From positions 1,403,501-1,467,500 of the forward strand of contig NZ_CP141945.1 in assembly GCF_035658495.1 (NCBI RefSeq): DNA of 64,000 bases. The letters are read 5' to 3'. The notes below the pieces were generated by a model. It ran no database searches. It was not told the origin of the DNA and was given only the letters and a program-made list of their open reading frames with translations. Below, piece after piece: positions 16,529 through 25,002 of the stretch. The number at the start of each line of letters is the position of its first letter. Within the stretch, counting starts at the first letter, position 1. Position numbers and translations under genes: made by a program. This stretch comes from Novosphingobium sp. RL4. GTDB taxonomy: Bacteria > Pseudomonadota > Alphaproteobacteria > Sphingomonadales > Sphingomonadaceae.

Positions 16529-19288
16529 TCAGGGGCGGAAGCCGCCCGAAGGCCGTTGGCCGCCCGGAGGCGCGGTGAAGAACAGCTTGCGGAACGTGAG
16601 CTGGAACGCCCGGCCCACCGGGTCGAGGTAATAGGGCGAATAGGCGTAGGGCGTGTCGCCGTTGCCGTCGCGCACCTTCTGGCGGGAGTCGAGCAGGTTG
16701 GAGACCGAGAACGTCACGCGCGCGCCGCGCAGGAACGGGATCTTGTCCACCAGCTTGGGTTGCTGGCCGAGATCGGCGAAGAGCCGCAAGTCGAACTTGG
16801 CGAAATCGTCGAAGCGCAGCTTGGTCGCCGCATAGCCGTCCACGCCGTCCACCGTGGTGCCGCTTTGCCAGCTTCCGGTCAGGCGCATTCCGAGGCCGCT
16901 CTGCGAATAGCCGGTCTGGAGTTCCAGCTTGTGGCGGGGCGTGCCGCCGCTGCTGGCGCCGATGGTGCCGCCGTTGAGGAGATCGATCTCCGGCTGCCCA
17001 TCGCGCAGCACGACGCGGTCGGAGAAGACCCAGGTGTGGTAGAGCGAGAACGTCATGCGTCCGCCGCGCCCGCCGCCGGGCCCGCCGAAGCCGCGCGGAC
17101 CGCCGCCTCCGCCCGGACCGCCGAAGCCGCCGCCGGGGCGACCGCCGCCTTCACCGCCGCCGCCGCCCTCGCCGCTGCCGCCGCTGCCGCCCCCGGTGCT
17201 GCCAGGTCCGCGCGTGCCGGCATCAGTGCCGGTGGCGGCGCCGCCCTGCTGGGCCGCGGCGTTCTCGCCTTCGCCCTGCGGCGGCGGGCCGCCTTCGCCG
17301 CCTTCCCGGCCAGCCCCGTCCCTGCCCATTCCGTCCCTGCCGGGGAACCCGTTCGGGAAGCGGCGTTGGAAGCTCTCGCGCATGGCGTCGATCTGGGATT
17401 GCGGGGTCTTGAGCGTCTTGGTGAAAGTGATCCCCATGCGCAGCTGCGACTTGTCCTCGCTGGCGATGTTGATCGGGCGCAGGTCCATCGAGACGAGATT
17501 GCCATCGGCATCGCGGGTGAAGCGCTCGGGGAAGGCCGCGACCACGCCGGGCGTCGCGCCGGGCAGGGCGACGACCTGGTTACGCTGCCAGGTGCGGTTG
17601 TAATCGAGGTTGAGGGTGATGTTCGGGTCGTTCAGCCGGAACGTGCCGCCAAGCCGCAAGTTGCGCAGGCGCGAGCCTTCGAGGTCGGGGTTGCCGCCGG
17701 TCAGCGCGGTGACGCGGACCGACTGGCCGGTCGTATAGTCGAACAGGTCGAAGTTGGCGGTGGAGATCACCGCGTCGCCCAGCTGTGCGGCGCTGGGCGC
17801 GCTCTGGTCGTCGCGGTAGGCGGCGATCAGGCTGAAGCGGTTGGTCGGGCTCCAGTTGAAGCCGCCCCCCAGCGTGCGCAGGGTGCCGAAGTCGCCGATC
17901 TGGCGCACCGCCGCGTTGGCGTTGATCGACATGCGCCCGGCGCCGGGGAACAGCGGCACGCCCCGGCTGCTGAGCGGGATGTCGATATTGACCGACGCCT
18001 CGCCCTGATCGCGGTCGACGCCGGTGTCGCGGTCGATGCCGAGCCGGGTCACGGTGCTGTCGGACCGGTCGAAAGTGCCGCCGAGCTTGAAGGTCGTGGT
18101 GATCCCGCCGGCGGGCATCTGCAGCGGCGTGGTCGTTGCCACGAAGTTCAGGTCGACGCTGTCGGTACTGTTGCGGGTCTGGTTGGGAGCCTGGAAATCG
18201 AGGAATTCGCTCGCGATCGACAGGGAGGGATCGGCGAGCGGATCGCCGGCGGCCACGGCGGCGGCATAGTCGGCCAGGTTGAGCGGGCGCTGCTGGATCG
18301 AACGGGTGTCGGTGCGGTCGTAATTGCCGGTGACCGTCCACTGCCACTTCTGCGTGGTGCCGTTGAGCGTCAGCCCGAGGTGGCCGGTCTGCTTGCTGTT
18401 GGTGTTGGTCAGCGGCGAGAGGCCGTCCACGGTGGGCAGGAACGTCTCGTCCTCGGCCCCGCTGGCGTAAGGCGTGCCGCCCGGGATCGTCACCGAGGAC
18501 AGGGCGCTGCCGCGCAGGGCGCGGCTGTCGGTCGTGGTCAGCTCGCCGTTCACCGTGGCCAGCCAGACGTGGGAGAGCGGCTTGGCCCAGGTGCCGGTGA
18601 GCGTGAAGGCCTGCGTTTCCGGGCGCAGCGTGCGATTGCGGCCGTCGCCGCCGCTGGTGGCAAGGCCGCGCTGGGCCTCGGTGATGGAATTGGCCTGCGA
18701 GTAGTTCACGTCGAGGTTGAGCCGCTCGCCCCGGCGGATCGCGAGGAAGTCCGCCTTGGGATTGACGCTCAGCCCGTCCCCCTGGGTGCCGAGCTTGGCG
18801 CCGCCTTCGAGGGTATAGGCGCGGAACCGCTGGCGCAGCACGATGTTGACGACCTTTTGCGTGGCGGCATAGCCATACTTGAGGGCGACTTCCTCGGGCA
18901 GGATCTCGACCCGCTGGATCGCTTCGGTGGGGATCGTGCCGACTTCACGGAAGCTGGCGATGCGGCGTCCTTCGAGCAGGACGACGGGCGAACCGCCGCC
19001 CGCGCTTTCGGTTTGCGGGGCGAGTTCCTCAAGCAGTTCGGTGACGCTGGAAACGCCAAGGGCGCGCACGTCGCCGGCATCGAAGGTCACTTCGGGGGCG
19101 ATGTCGCCGATTACCGAGCCGCGCGGCTTCTGGCCCGAGACGACGATCTCGTTCTCCTCGCCGGGTTCCTCGGGCGTGGATTGCGTGGACGTGGTGGCCC
19201 CGGTGGAGCCTGACTGGGCATAAGCGGAAGCACCGGGCCACGCGAACAGGGCAGCCGACGCCATCAGGCCGAAACGAAATCGCACCAC
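16529..19288 (-). CDS. TonB-dependent receptor with glycine-rich insert
   Basis: The 919-residue outer-membrane receptor has a signal peptide (ending ASAYAQ), a plug domain (ALGVSSVTELLEELAPQ, VLLEGRRIASF, IQRVEILPEEVALKYGYAA) and a long beta-barrel ending in LTFRKLFF. A striking insert at about residues 650-743 is almost all Gly, Pro, Arg and Glu, including the runs GGSGGSGEGGGGGEGG and GGPGGGGGPRGFGG. The start is GTG 19288 behind GAGGG. The ligand is unknown. The neighbouring iron genes hint at a metal chelate, but such receptors also import sugars or peptides. No clear Fur box was seen upstream. Confidence 0.88.
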   Translation of the reverse strand: MVRFRFGLMASAALFAWPGASAYAQSGSTGATTSTQSTPEEPGEENEIVVSGQKPRGSVIGDIAPEVTFDAGDVRALGVSSVTELLEELAPQTESAGGGSPVVLLEGRRIASFREVGTIPTEAIQRVEILPEEVALKYGYAATQKVVNIVLRQRFRAYTLEGGAKLGTQGDGLSVNPKADFLAIRRGERLNLDVNYSQANSITEAQRGLATSGGDGRNRTLRPETQAFTLTGTWAKPLSHVWLATVNGELTTTDSRALRGSALSSVTIPGGTPYASGAEDETFLPTVDGLSPLTNTNSKQTGHLGLTLNGTTQKWQWTVTGNYDRTDTRSIQQRPLNLADYAAAVAAGDPLADPSLSIASEFLDFQAPNQTRNSTDSVDLNFVATTTPLQMPAGGITTTFKLGGTFDRSDSTVTRLGIDRDTGVDRDQGEASVNIDIPLSSRGVPLFPGAGRMSINANAAVRQIGDFGTLRTLGGGFNWSPTNRFSLIAAYRDDQSAPSAAQLGDAVISTANFDLFDYTTGQSVRVTALTGGNPDLEGSRLRNLRLGGTFRLNDPNITLNLDYNRTWQRNQVVALPGATPGVVAAFPERFTRDADGNLVSMDLRPINIASEDKSQLRMGITFTKTLKTPQSQIDAMRESFQRRFPNGFPGRDGMGRDGAGREGGEGGPPPQGEGENAAAQQGGAATGTDAGTRGPGSTGGGSGGSGEGGGGGEGGGRPGGGFGGPGGGGGPRGFGGPGGGRGGRMTFSLYHTWVFSDRVVLRDGQPEIDLLNGGTIGASSGGTPRHKLELQTGYSQSGLGMRLTGSWQSGTTVDGVDGYAATKLRFDDFAKFDLRLFADLGQQPKLVDKIPFLRGARVTFSVSNLLDSRQKVRDGNGDTPYAYSPYYLDPVGRAFQLTFRKLFFTAPPGGQRPSGGFRP

Positions 19289-19469
19289 TTCGAAATTCCC
19301 TCATCTTGTTTTGCCATCGCCATGACAAACTTCGCGCTTTTTGGGGCGTCGCAATTTGTATTAATTGGTGACAGCTTCGCACCATTGTCGCGCCGAAGAA
19401 CCGGGCGGCGCGCCGGCGATGCAATTCCAGAGATTTACAGAAGATGAGCAGTTGGCCCGCCTGCATGCC

Positions 19470-20591
19470 CTAGCGCGTGCCGGTCACCCGTTCGCGCGTC
19501 ACTTCGGCCACTGTGGCGCAGCCGAGCTGGGCCATCGCCGCTTCGAGTTCGGTGCGCAGCAGGTGAATCGCATGGGCGACGCCCGGCATCCCCGCCACGG
19601 CGAGGGCATGAAGCTGCGGGCGGCCGAGCAGCACCGCGCGTGCACCCAGCGCCAGCGCCTTGACCATGTCGGTGCCGGAGCGGAAGCCGCCGTCCGCCAG
19701 CAGGGGCACGCGGCCCCCGGTTGCCCCTGCCACATCCTCGATCACGTCGAGCACGCTGGGCAGCCCGTCAAGCACGCGGCCGCCATGGTTGGAGACGATG
19801 AGCCCGTCTGCGCCCATGTCCACCGCGCGGGCGGCGTCCTCTCCCAGCACCATGCCCTTGACCAGCACGGGAAGCGAGGTGGCCTCCCGCAGCCAGGCGA
19901 GGTCTTCCCAGCGCGGCGCGGTATCGGCGAGCGGGGTGCCGAACAGGATGCGCCCGCCCAGCGTTGCGGTCTGCCGTGGCAGCGGCATCCCTGCGAGGTT
20001 CGCCGCCGAGACGCCGGGCGGCAGGGTCATCCCCGAAAGCTTGATGGCGGCATCGATGGTGAGCACGATCGCCTCGTATCCCGCCGCCTCGGCGCGGCGG
20101 ACGAGGGCGAGGCTGTGTTCGCGGTCCGGCTGGAGATAGAGCTGGAACCAGAGCGGCGCGGCTTGCCGGCCCAGTTCGCGGGCAAAGGAGCGGGCGGCTT
20201 CGGCGATCTCCTCCAGCGGCACGCTGGACAGGGTGCTGACGATCGTGCCGGTATCTAGCGCGGTGGCGGCGCGCACCACCGCGAGTTCGCCGTCGGGATG
20301 GGCAAGGCGCTGGTAGGCCACCGGGGCCATCATCAGCGGCGCTGCGTGGTTGCGGCCGAACAGGTCGATGGCGGTGCCGCCGCCGCGCAGGTCGGCCATG
20401 GCGCGCGGAAGCAGGGCCCGGCGCGAGAAGGCCTCGCGGTTGGCGCGCAGGGTCTGTCCGGTGCCCGAACCTTCCTCGATATGATGCCACGCCTCGGCGG
20501 AAAGATGGGCGGGGGCGCGGCGTTCGTAATCGGCAAGGCTGCGCAGGTCGGGCGGGATCTGCGTCAGCGCGGGAAGCGGCGCGTCGCTCAC
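19470..20591 (-). CDS. FMN-dependent alpha-hydroxy-acid oxidase/dehydrogenase
   Basis: The 373-residue protein belongs to the lactate/glycolate oxidase family. It shows the FMN-binding stretch LMMAPVAYQRLAHPDGE, the catalytic histidine region VSNHGGRVLDGLPS near residue 270 and the phosphate-binding end ADGGFRSGTDMVKALALGARAVLLGRP. I set the start at GTG 20591, where it overlaps the PiuC stop in GTGA. The longer open frame merely reads through piuC in another frame. It is the last gene of a receptor-piuC-oxidase operon. A hydroxy-acid oxidase here could degrade a hydroxycarboxylate siderophore part, but that is speculation. Confidence 0.88.
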   Translation of the reverse strand: MSDAPLPALTQIPPDLRSLADYERRAPAHLSAEAWHHIEEGSGTGQTLRANREAFSRRALLPRAMADLRGGGTAIDLFGRNHAAPLMMAPVAYQRLAHPDGELAVVRAATALDTGTIVSTLSSVPLEEIAEAARSFARELGRQAAPLWFQLYLQPDREHSLALVRRAEAAGYEAIVLTIDAAIKLSGMTLPPGVSAANLAGMPLPRQTATLGGRILFGTPLADTAPRWEDLAWLREATSLPVLVKGMVLGEDAARAVDMGADGLIVSNHGGRVLDGLPSVLDVIEDVAGATGGRVPLLADGGFRSGTDMVKALALGARAVLLGRPQLHALAVAGMPGVAHAIHLLRTELEAAMAQLGCATVAEVTRERVTGTR

Positions 20592-21268
20592 GTCACCGAC
20601 CACTGGCGCAGCAGGTTGTGGTAGACCTGCGTGAGCGTGTCGATCGAGCCATGTTCGGGATGGTCGCCCGCGATGCCCTGTATCGCGCCGTCGAGTTCGA
20701 GCAGCAGGCGGCGGCGTTCGGGCGCGGCGACGAAGCTCTGGGTCCAGAAGAACGAGACGAAGCGCGTGCCGCGTGTCACCGGCTCCACGCGGTGGAGGCT
20801 GCTGCCGGGATAGACCACCAGATGCCCGGCGGGAAGCTTGACGGTGTGGCTGCCGAACATGTCCTCGATCACCAGTTCGCCGCCGTCGTATTCGTCGGGA
20901 TCGCTGAGGAACAGGGTGCTGGAGATGTCGCTGCGCAAGTGTTCGCCGGTGCCGGGGATCGGGAAGATCGCGTTGTCGACGTGGTTGCCGTAGTGGCCGC
21001 GCCCGTCGTAGCGGCTGAAGCGGGGCTGGAGCACGCGGCTCGGCAGGGCGGCGGCGATGAACAGCGGCGTCTGCATGAGGCGGGCCAGCACGCGGTCCGC
21101 AAGCTGCTGCGCCAGCGGATGGCCCAGCGGAAGCTGCTCGTTGTCCTTGACCTGCGCGGCGCGATGACCGGCGGTGGCGCGGCCGTCCGCCCAGTCGGCG
21201 CCTTCCAGCGCCTCTCGGAATGCGCGCACTTCGTCGGCGGAGAAAAGTTCGGGAATTTCGATGACCAT
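20588..21268 (-). CDS. piuC: PKHD-type Fe(II)/2-oxoglutarate hydroxylase, PiuC-like
   Basis: The 226-residue product equals the usual PiuC length when the ATG at 21268 is used (MVIEIPELFSADEVRAFR). The Fe(II) triad is H96-x-D98 (NHVDNAIF) and H159 (SSLHRVEPV), with R169 as the likely 2-oxoglutarate ligand. PiuC-type genes typically sit next to TonB siderophore receptors of the PiuA/Fiu group and are iron-regulated. The biochemical role remains unclear. Here the receptor lies upstream and the FMN oxidase overlaps downstream by 4 bases. A terminator and a tandem repeat separate it from the receptor. Confidence 0.92.
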   Translation of the reverse strand: MVIEIPELFSADEVRAFREALEGADWADGRATAGHRAAQVKDNEQLPLGHPLAQQLADRVLARLMQTPLFIAAALPSRVLQPRFSRYDGRGHYGNHVDNAIFPIPGTGEHLRSDISSTLFLSDPDEYDGGELVIEDMFGSHTVKLPAGHLVVYPGSSLHRVEPVTRGTRFVSFFWTQSFVAAPERRRLLLELDGAIQGIAGDHPEHGSIDTLTQVYHNLLRQWSVT

Positions 21269-21310
21269 GGGCGCTCTTCTTGCCGAGGACGGCGCTCCTG
21301 ACAATGACTC

Positions 21311-21380
21311 GCATCAAAAAGAGAAACCGGGACGCGCATCAAAAAGAGAAACCGGGACGCGCATCAAAAAGAGAAACCGG
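21311..21380. repeat. Perfect 25-bp tandem repeat, 2.8 copies
   Basis: Units at 21311-21335 and 21336-21360 and the first 20 bases of a third at 21361-21380 are identical (unit starts GCATCAAAAAGAGAAACCGG). The repeat lies between piuC and the siderophore receptor. Read on the minus strand each unit supplies a T-rich TTTCTCTTTTTG tract, the first of which follows a strong hairpin. It looks like a duplicated terminator tail or a copy-number-variable spacer. Confidence 0.9.
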
Positions 21381-21406
21381 CGGGCGCCCTGATGCGCGCC
21401 CGCCGG
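21377..21406 (-). terminator. Intrinsic terminator between the siderophore receptor and piuC
   Basis: CCGGCGGGCGC (21377-21387) and GCGCCCGCCGG (21396-21406) form an 11-bp perfect stem with an 8-base loop. On the minus strand it is followed by TTTCTCTTTTTG. It begins 23 bases after the receptor stop, so it may attenuate transcription into piuC and the oxidase gene. Confidence 0.75.
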
Positions 21407-21428
21407 CCGTTGGGAGAGGTTTTCCCGC

Positions 21429-23828
21429 TTACATCTTCGCGGTGAGGGTCAGGACCGCCGAGCGGGCATCGCCCGGTGTGGCCCAGCCGTTGTTGCGGAT
21501 GCGCTGGTAGTAGAGCTTGTTGCCGATGTTCTTGACGTTGAGCTGCGCCGAGAGGTTGGGGCTGAAGTCATAGGACAGGAAGCCCTGGTGGATCAGGTAG
21601 TCGTCCGAGGAGATCGCCTTGACGGCGGCTGCTGTCGCGGTGGCGGGAACGGCGGCGGAAAGCAGGAACTTGCCCTGATAGGTGAAGCCGTAGCCCAGCG
21701 TCAGGCCGAACGGCAGGCGGTAGGTCGTGAACAGGCTGGCCGAATGCTTCGGGGTCTGGGTCAGGTACTGGCCGGCACCCGGATTGGGGTTGGTGGGAGT
21801 GTTGGTGCAGGTGCGCGTGCCGGTGACGGCGCCGGGGTTGGCAAGGCAGTAGTCCGACACCGACTGGAGCAGCTTGCTCTTGAGGTAGGTGTAATTGGTC
21901 GTGATCGACCAGTCGGGCGTGATCTTGCCGCTGGCCCCCAGCGCGATGCCGTCCACCCGCGACTTGCCGTCGAGCTGCTGGTTGGGAACGGCGGGATCGC
22001 CCGAGATCACGGCGTACTTGTCGCGCTCGTTGCGGAATGCCGCCGCCGTCAGCAGCAGGCCGCCGTCGAACAGTTCGGCCTTGGCGCCGATCTCGTAGTT
22101 CTGGGCGCTTTCCGGGTTCACGTTGCAGGTCGAGGTGGTGGCGCCGTTCTCGCCCGCCGTGGTGCAGGAACCGTTGACCGAATTCTTGGAGGGCGTGCGC
22201 GAATTGCCATAGGCCGCATAGAGGCTGACCGCCTCGACCGGCTTGTAGTTCAGGCCGACGCGGTAGGAGAACAGCGTGTCGGCACTGCGCGTCTCGGTGC
22301 CCGGCGTGACCTGGCCCTGCGTCACGGTGGACGTGGTGGAGGCGGCGATGGTGTCGGCGCGGGTCGTGCCGACGTTGCGCTCGATACGGGCGCCGGCGCT
22401 GAGTTCCAGCTTGCCCAGCTTCATCGTGTCGAACAGGTAGGCGGCCACGTTGGTCTGCTCGCCCAGCGTGTGGCCGGTGCGGATGAAGTTGACCGGGCCG
22501 GTGTAGAGGTTGCTGCCGTACGTGAACCCGGTCGGACCGGTCACGACATCGTTCGGGTTGTCGATGTTGATGAGCGGAAGCGTGACCGAAGTGCCATCGG
22601 CATTGCGCAGCGAGTTGCCGTTGTTCAGGTCATACTTTTCCCAGGTGGCCGAGCCGCCCAGATCGATGGTGTGCTCGATCGCGCCGGTGTTGAACACGGC
22701 CTTGATGTCGAACTGGTCGAACAGCAGCTGGTTGCGGATGTCGCGCGTGGTGCCGCGGGGGCCTGAAGGCTGATAGTAACCGGCCGGCACAGTGCCGCAG
22801 CTGCCGCCGGTTGGCGTCACGCCGGTGGTCAGGCAGTAGGTCCCCTGCGGCGGATTGACCACGGTAAGCTGGCGCGAATCCTGCCAGCGGGCGAGATTGC
22901 GGATCGAGACCGTGTCGCTGAACGCATGATCGAAGATCGCGGTCATCTGGTCGATGTTGATGCGTTGCTTGTCGACGTTGCGATAGCCGAAGTAGTCGCT
23001 GCGGTGAACGCCGGGCACGGTGCCGCTGTAATAGGGCACGCCGTACTGCGGGACGTTGTCGTCCTCCTGGTGGAAGTACTGGAGCGTCAGGCTGGTCGGG
23101 CTGTCGATGCCGATGGTGACGGAGGGCGCCACGCCCCAGCGCTTGTAGTCTTCCACGTCGCGGCCGGGCACGTCGTTGCGGTGCCACATGCCGTTGAGGC
23201 GGAAGGCGACGAGGTCGTTCACGCGCTTGTTGAGATCAACGGTGGCGCGGTAATAATTGTCGGTGCCGACGCCGGCCGTGGCGACATAGGCATCATCGGC
23301 CTTGGGGCGCTTGCTGACGATGTTGATGTTGCCGCCGGTCGAACCGGCGCCGGAAACCACCGAGTTCGCGCCGTTGGTGACTTCGATCTGCTCAAGGTTG
23401 AACGGATCGGTGCGCGTCACTTGCGCGCTGTCGCGCACGCCGTCGATGGTGATGTCGTTCGCGGCGCTGTAGCCGCGGAAGGTGATGTTGTCGCCGGGGC
23501 CGGTGCCCGCTTCGCCCGCGCCGAAAGTGATGCCGGGGACGGTGGAGAGCACGTCGCGCAGGGTCAGCAGGTTCTGCTGCTCGATCACTTCGCTGGAAAG
23601 CACGGTGATGGTCTGCGGCGTATCGAGCACGGGGCGGGTGCGCTTGGGGGATTCGAGCTTGCGGCCGGGCTGCTCGTCAATCGCGGAATCGCTGACGGTG
23701 ACGCCGCCGAGCACGCGCTGGCCGTCGGACTGCTGGGCATGGGCGGGGGCAACGCTGAACACGGGCGCGATGCAGGAAAGCGCAAGGAACGTGCGGCGCG
23801 CAGCCGAGGACGAAGGCTTGGAAGACAT
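21429..23828 (-). CDS. TonB-dependent siderophore receptor, Fiu/PiuA-like
   Basis: The 799-residue outer-membrane receptor has a signal peptide (ending SVAPAHAQ), a TonB-box-like segment near GGVTVSD and a plug domain (DTPQTITVLSSEVIEQQN, LRDVLSTVPGITFGAGE, NITFRGYSAANDITIDGVRD). The barrel closes with the usual aromatic-rich end. These plug motifs are typical of catecholate-type siderophore receptors. The open frame runs to 23891, but ATG 23828 follows GAGGGG and starts the signal peptide. A Fur-like box lies at 23870-23884. The gene heads an operon with piuC and an FMN oxidase. Confidence 0.94.
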   Translation of the reverse strand: MSSKPSSSAARRTFLALSCIAPVFSVAPAHAQQSDGQRVLGGVTVSDSAIDEQPGRKLESPKRTRPVLDTPQTITVLSSEVIEQQNLLTLRDVLSTVPGITFGAGEAGTGPGDNITFRGYSAANDITIDGVRDSAQVTRTDPFNLEQIEVTNGANSVVSGAGSTGGNINIVSKRPKADDAYVATAGVGTDNYYRATVDLNKRVNDLVAFRLNGMWHRNDVPGRDVEDYKRWGVAPSVTIGIDSPTSLTLQYFHQEDDNVPQYGVPYYSGTVPGVHRSDYFGYRNVDKQRINIDQMTAIFDHAFSDTVSIRNLARWQDSRQLTVVNPPQGTYCLTTGVTPTGGSCGTVPAGYYQPSGPRGTTRDIRNQLLFDQFDIKAVFNTGAIEHTIDLGGSATWEKYDLNNGNSLRNADGTSVTLPLINIDNPNDVVTGPTGFTYGSNLYTGPVNFIRTGHTLGEQTNVAAYLFDTMKLGKLELSAGARIERNVGTTRADTIAASTTSTVTQGQVTPGTETRSADTLFSYRVGLNYKPVEAVSLYAAYGNSRTPSKNSVNGSCTTAGENGATTSTCNVNPESAQNYEIGAKAELFDGGLLLTAAAFRNERDKYAVISGDPAVPNQQLDGKSRVDGIALGASGKITPDWSITTNYTYLKSKLLQSVSDYCLANPGAVTGTRTCTNTPTNPNPGAGQYLTQTPKHSASLFTTYRLPFGLTLGYGFTYQGKFLLSAAVPATATAAAVKAISSDDYLIHQGFLSYDFSPNLSAQLNVKNIGNKLYYQRIRNNGWATPGDARSAVLTLTAKM

Positions 23829-23869
23829 AATTCCCCTCATGTTTGGAATTCCCTTGGCGGCTCCGATAA

Positions 23870-23884
23870 TGAGAGTCATTCGCA
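23870..23884. promoter_or_regulatory. Fur-like box upstream of the siderophore receptor
   Basis: TGAGAGTCATTCGCA matches 10 of 14 fixed positions of the 7-1-7 Fur palindrome and lies 42 bases upstream of the receptor ATG. A flanking GATAAT precedes it. The right half ATTCGCA equals that of the box at 16332-16346. Confidence 0.6.
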
Positions 23885-23968
23885 TTCGCAATATACTTTG
23901 TTACAAGTGTAACGCTTATGTTGCAAAATCGTCGGGGCGGGGGTTCTCGAAGGGGCGGGTAAGGCCGG

Positions 23969-24964
23969 TCAGGGCGCGACGAGGAGGGCCGCAAGGGCGG
24001 GGCTGATCCACTCCTCGATCCGGCCCTCGCCTTGGTCTCCCGCGCGGCACAGCGCCCGAACCGCCAGATTCTCGCGGGTGGCCCGTTCGCGCATGGCCTC
24101 GGGCGGCTCGACACAGAGCGCAGTGGCCCAGGCATCGGCCAGCATGGCGCTGCGATGGACCACGCTGACGGCCATGGCATGTTCCACGGGCAGGGCGCTG
24201 CGCGGGTCGATGGTGTGGCGGCCGCGCACATAGTCTCCCGAGGTCGCCACGGCGAGCTGGTGCAGGGCGATGCGTAAGGGCGGAATATCGCAGGTCGGCG
24301 TTTCGAGATCGACCCACCAGGGATCGCCGTCCGGCTTCATCCCCGAACCGACGAGCTCACCGCCGATCTCGACAAGGAAATGGTTGCAGCCCCTTTCGCG
24401 CAGCAGCGCGGCAAGGGCATCGACGGCATGGCCCTTGGCGATGCCGGAAAGGTCCAGCCGCAGGCCGCCGGGCTGGAGCAGGCGGTGGCTGTCGGCATCG
24501 AAGGTCAGCTTCCGCCAGCCGGAAACCGCACGGGCCCCGGCAAGCGCGTCCGCACTCGGCGGTGCCGCGACCGGGACGGGGCCGTAACCCCAAAGATCGA
24601 CGATGGCACCGATCGCGGGATCGAAGGCGGCATCGGTCACTTCGGCGATGGCAAACCCCGCGGTCATGACACCGGCAAAGGCGGGCGGCAGCGAGATCCA
24701 CGTTCCCGCCGCAGCGCGATTGAACCGGCCGAGCACCGAGTCCGCCCGCCAGTGACTCATCTGGGCAAGAATATCCTCGAGCCGGGCCTCGATCGCCTCG
24801 ACGATCGCGGTCCGGTCGAAGTTTTCGGGCGCCGCCAGGCGGAGGCGCCAGGTTGTTCCCATGGTCTCCCCGCCGAGGTCGATGACCGGGGCGTCCTGTC
24901 GCCAGTCGGCAAGGACGCCCGGATCGATGTCGAGCGGCACGGCCAGTCGCAAGGGGGAGGCCAA
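23969..24964 (-). CDS. apbE: FAD:protein FMN transferase
   Basis: ApbE-type enzymes attach FMN covalently to Ser/Thr of periplasmic proteins using FAD. The 331-residue product contains the family segments GETMGTTWRLRL near residue 32, MSHWRADSVLGRFNRA near 70, DAAFDPAIGAIVDLWGYGP near 110 and LDLSGIAKGHAVDALA near 170. The late segment DYVRGRHTIDPRSALP near 245 is also typical. No clear signal peptide or lipobox is seen, so localisation is uncertain. It is the last gene of the PepSY-DUF2271-DUF4198 cluster, and DUF2271 carries a matching acceptor motif. Confidence 0.93.
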   Translation of the reverse strand: MASPLRLAVPLDIDPGVLADWRQDAPVIDLGGETMGTTWRLRLAAPENFDRTAIVEAIEARLEDILAQMSHWRADSVLGRFNRAAAGTWISLPPAFAGVMTAGFAIAEVTDAAFDPAIGAIVDLWGYGPVPVAAPPSADALAGARAVSGWRKLTFDADSHRLLQPGGLRLDLSGIAKGHAVDALAALLRERGCNHFLVEIGGELVGSGMKPDGDPWWVDLETPTCDIPPLRIALHQLAVATSGDYVRGRHTIDPRSALPVEHAMAVSVVHRSAMLADAWATALCVEPPEAMRERATRENLAVRALCRAGDQGEGRIEEWISPALAALLVAP

Positions 24965-25002
24965 GGGAGGCTTGGTGTCGTTCAGGTCGCTTTAGGTGCC
25001 GT

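Noticed and set aside
17055..17345. GC-rich repeats in the TonB receptor considered as a CRISPR-like or other array
   Set aside because: The repetition is codon-level glycine coding within an open frame, with no regular repeat-spacer structure.
16556..19213. 885-residue open frame on the plus strand opposite the Gly-rich TonB receptor
   Set aside because: Its product is Ala/Gly/Arg-rich without domains; the minus strand has signal peptide, plug and barrel.
19470..21317. Single 615-residue frame covering both the FMN oxidase and the piuC region
   Set aside because: Residues before GTG 20591 are out-of-frame translation of piuC and lack any family signature, so no fusion is present.
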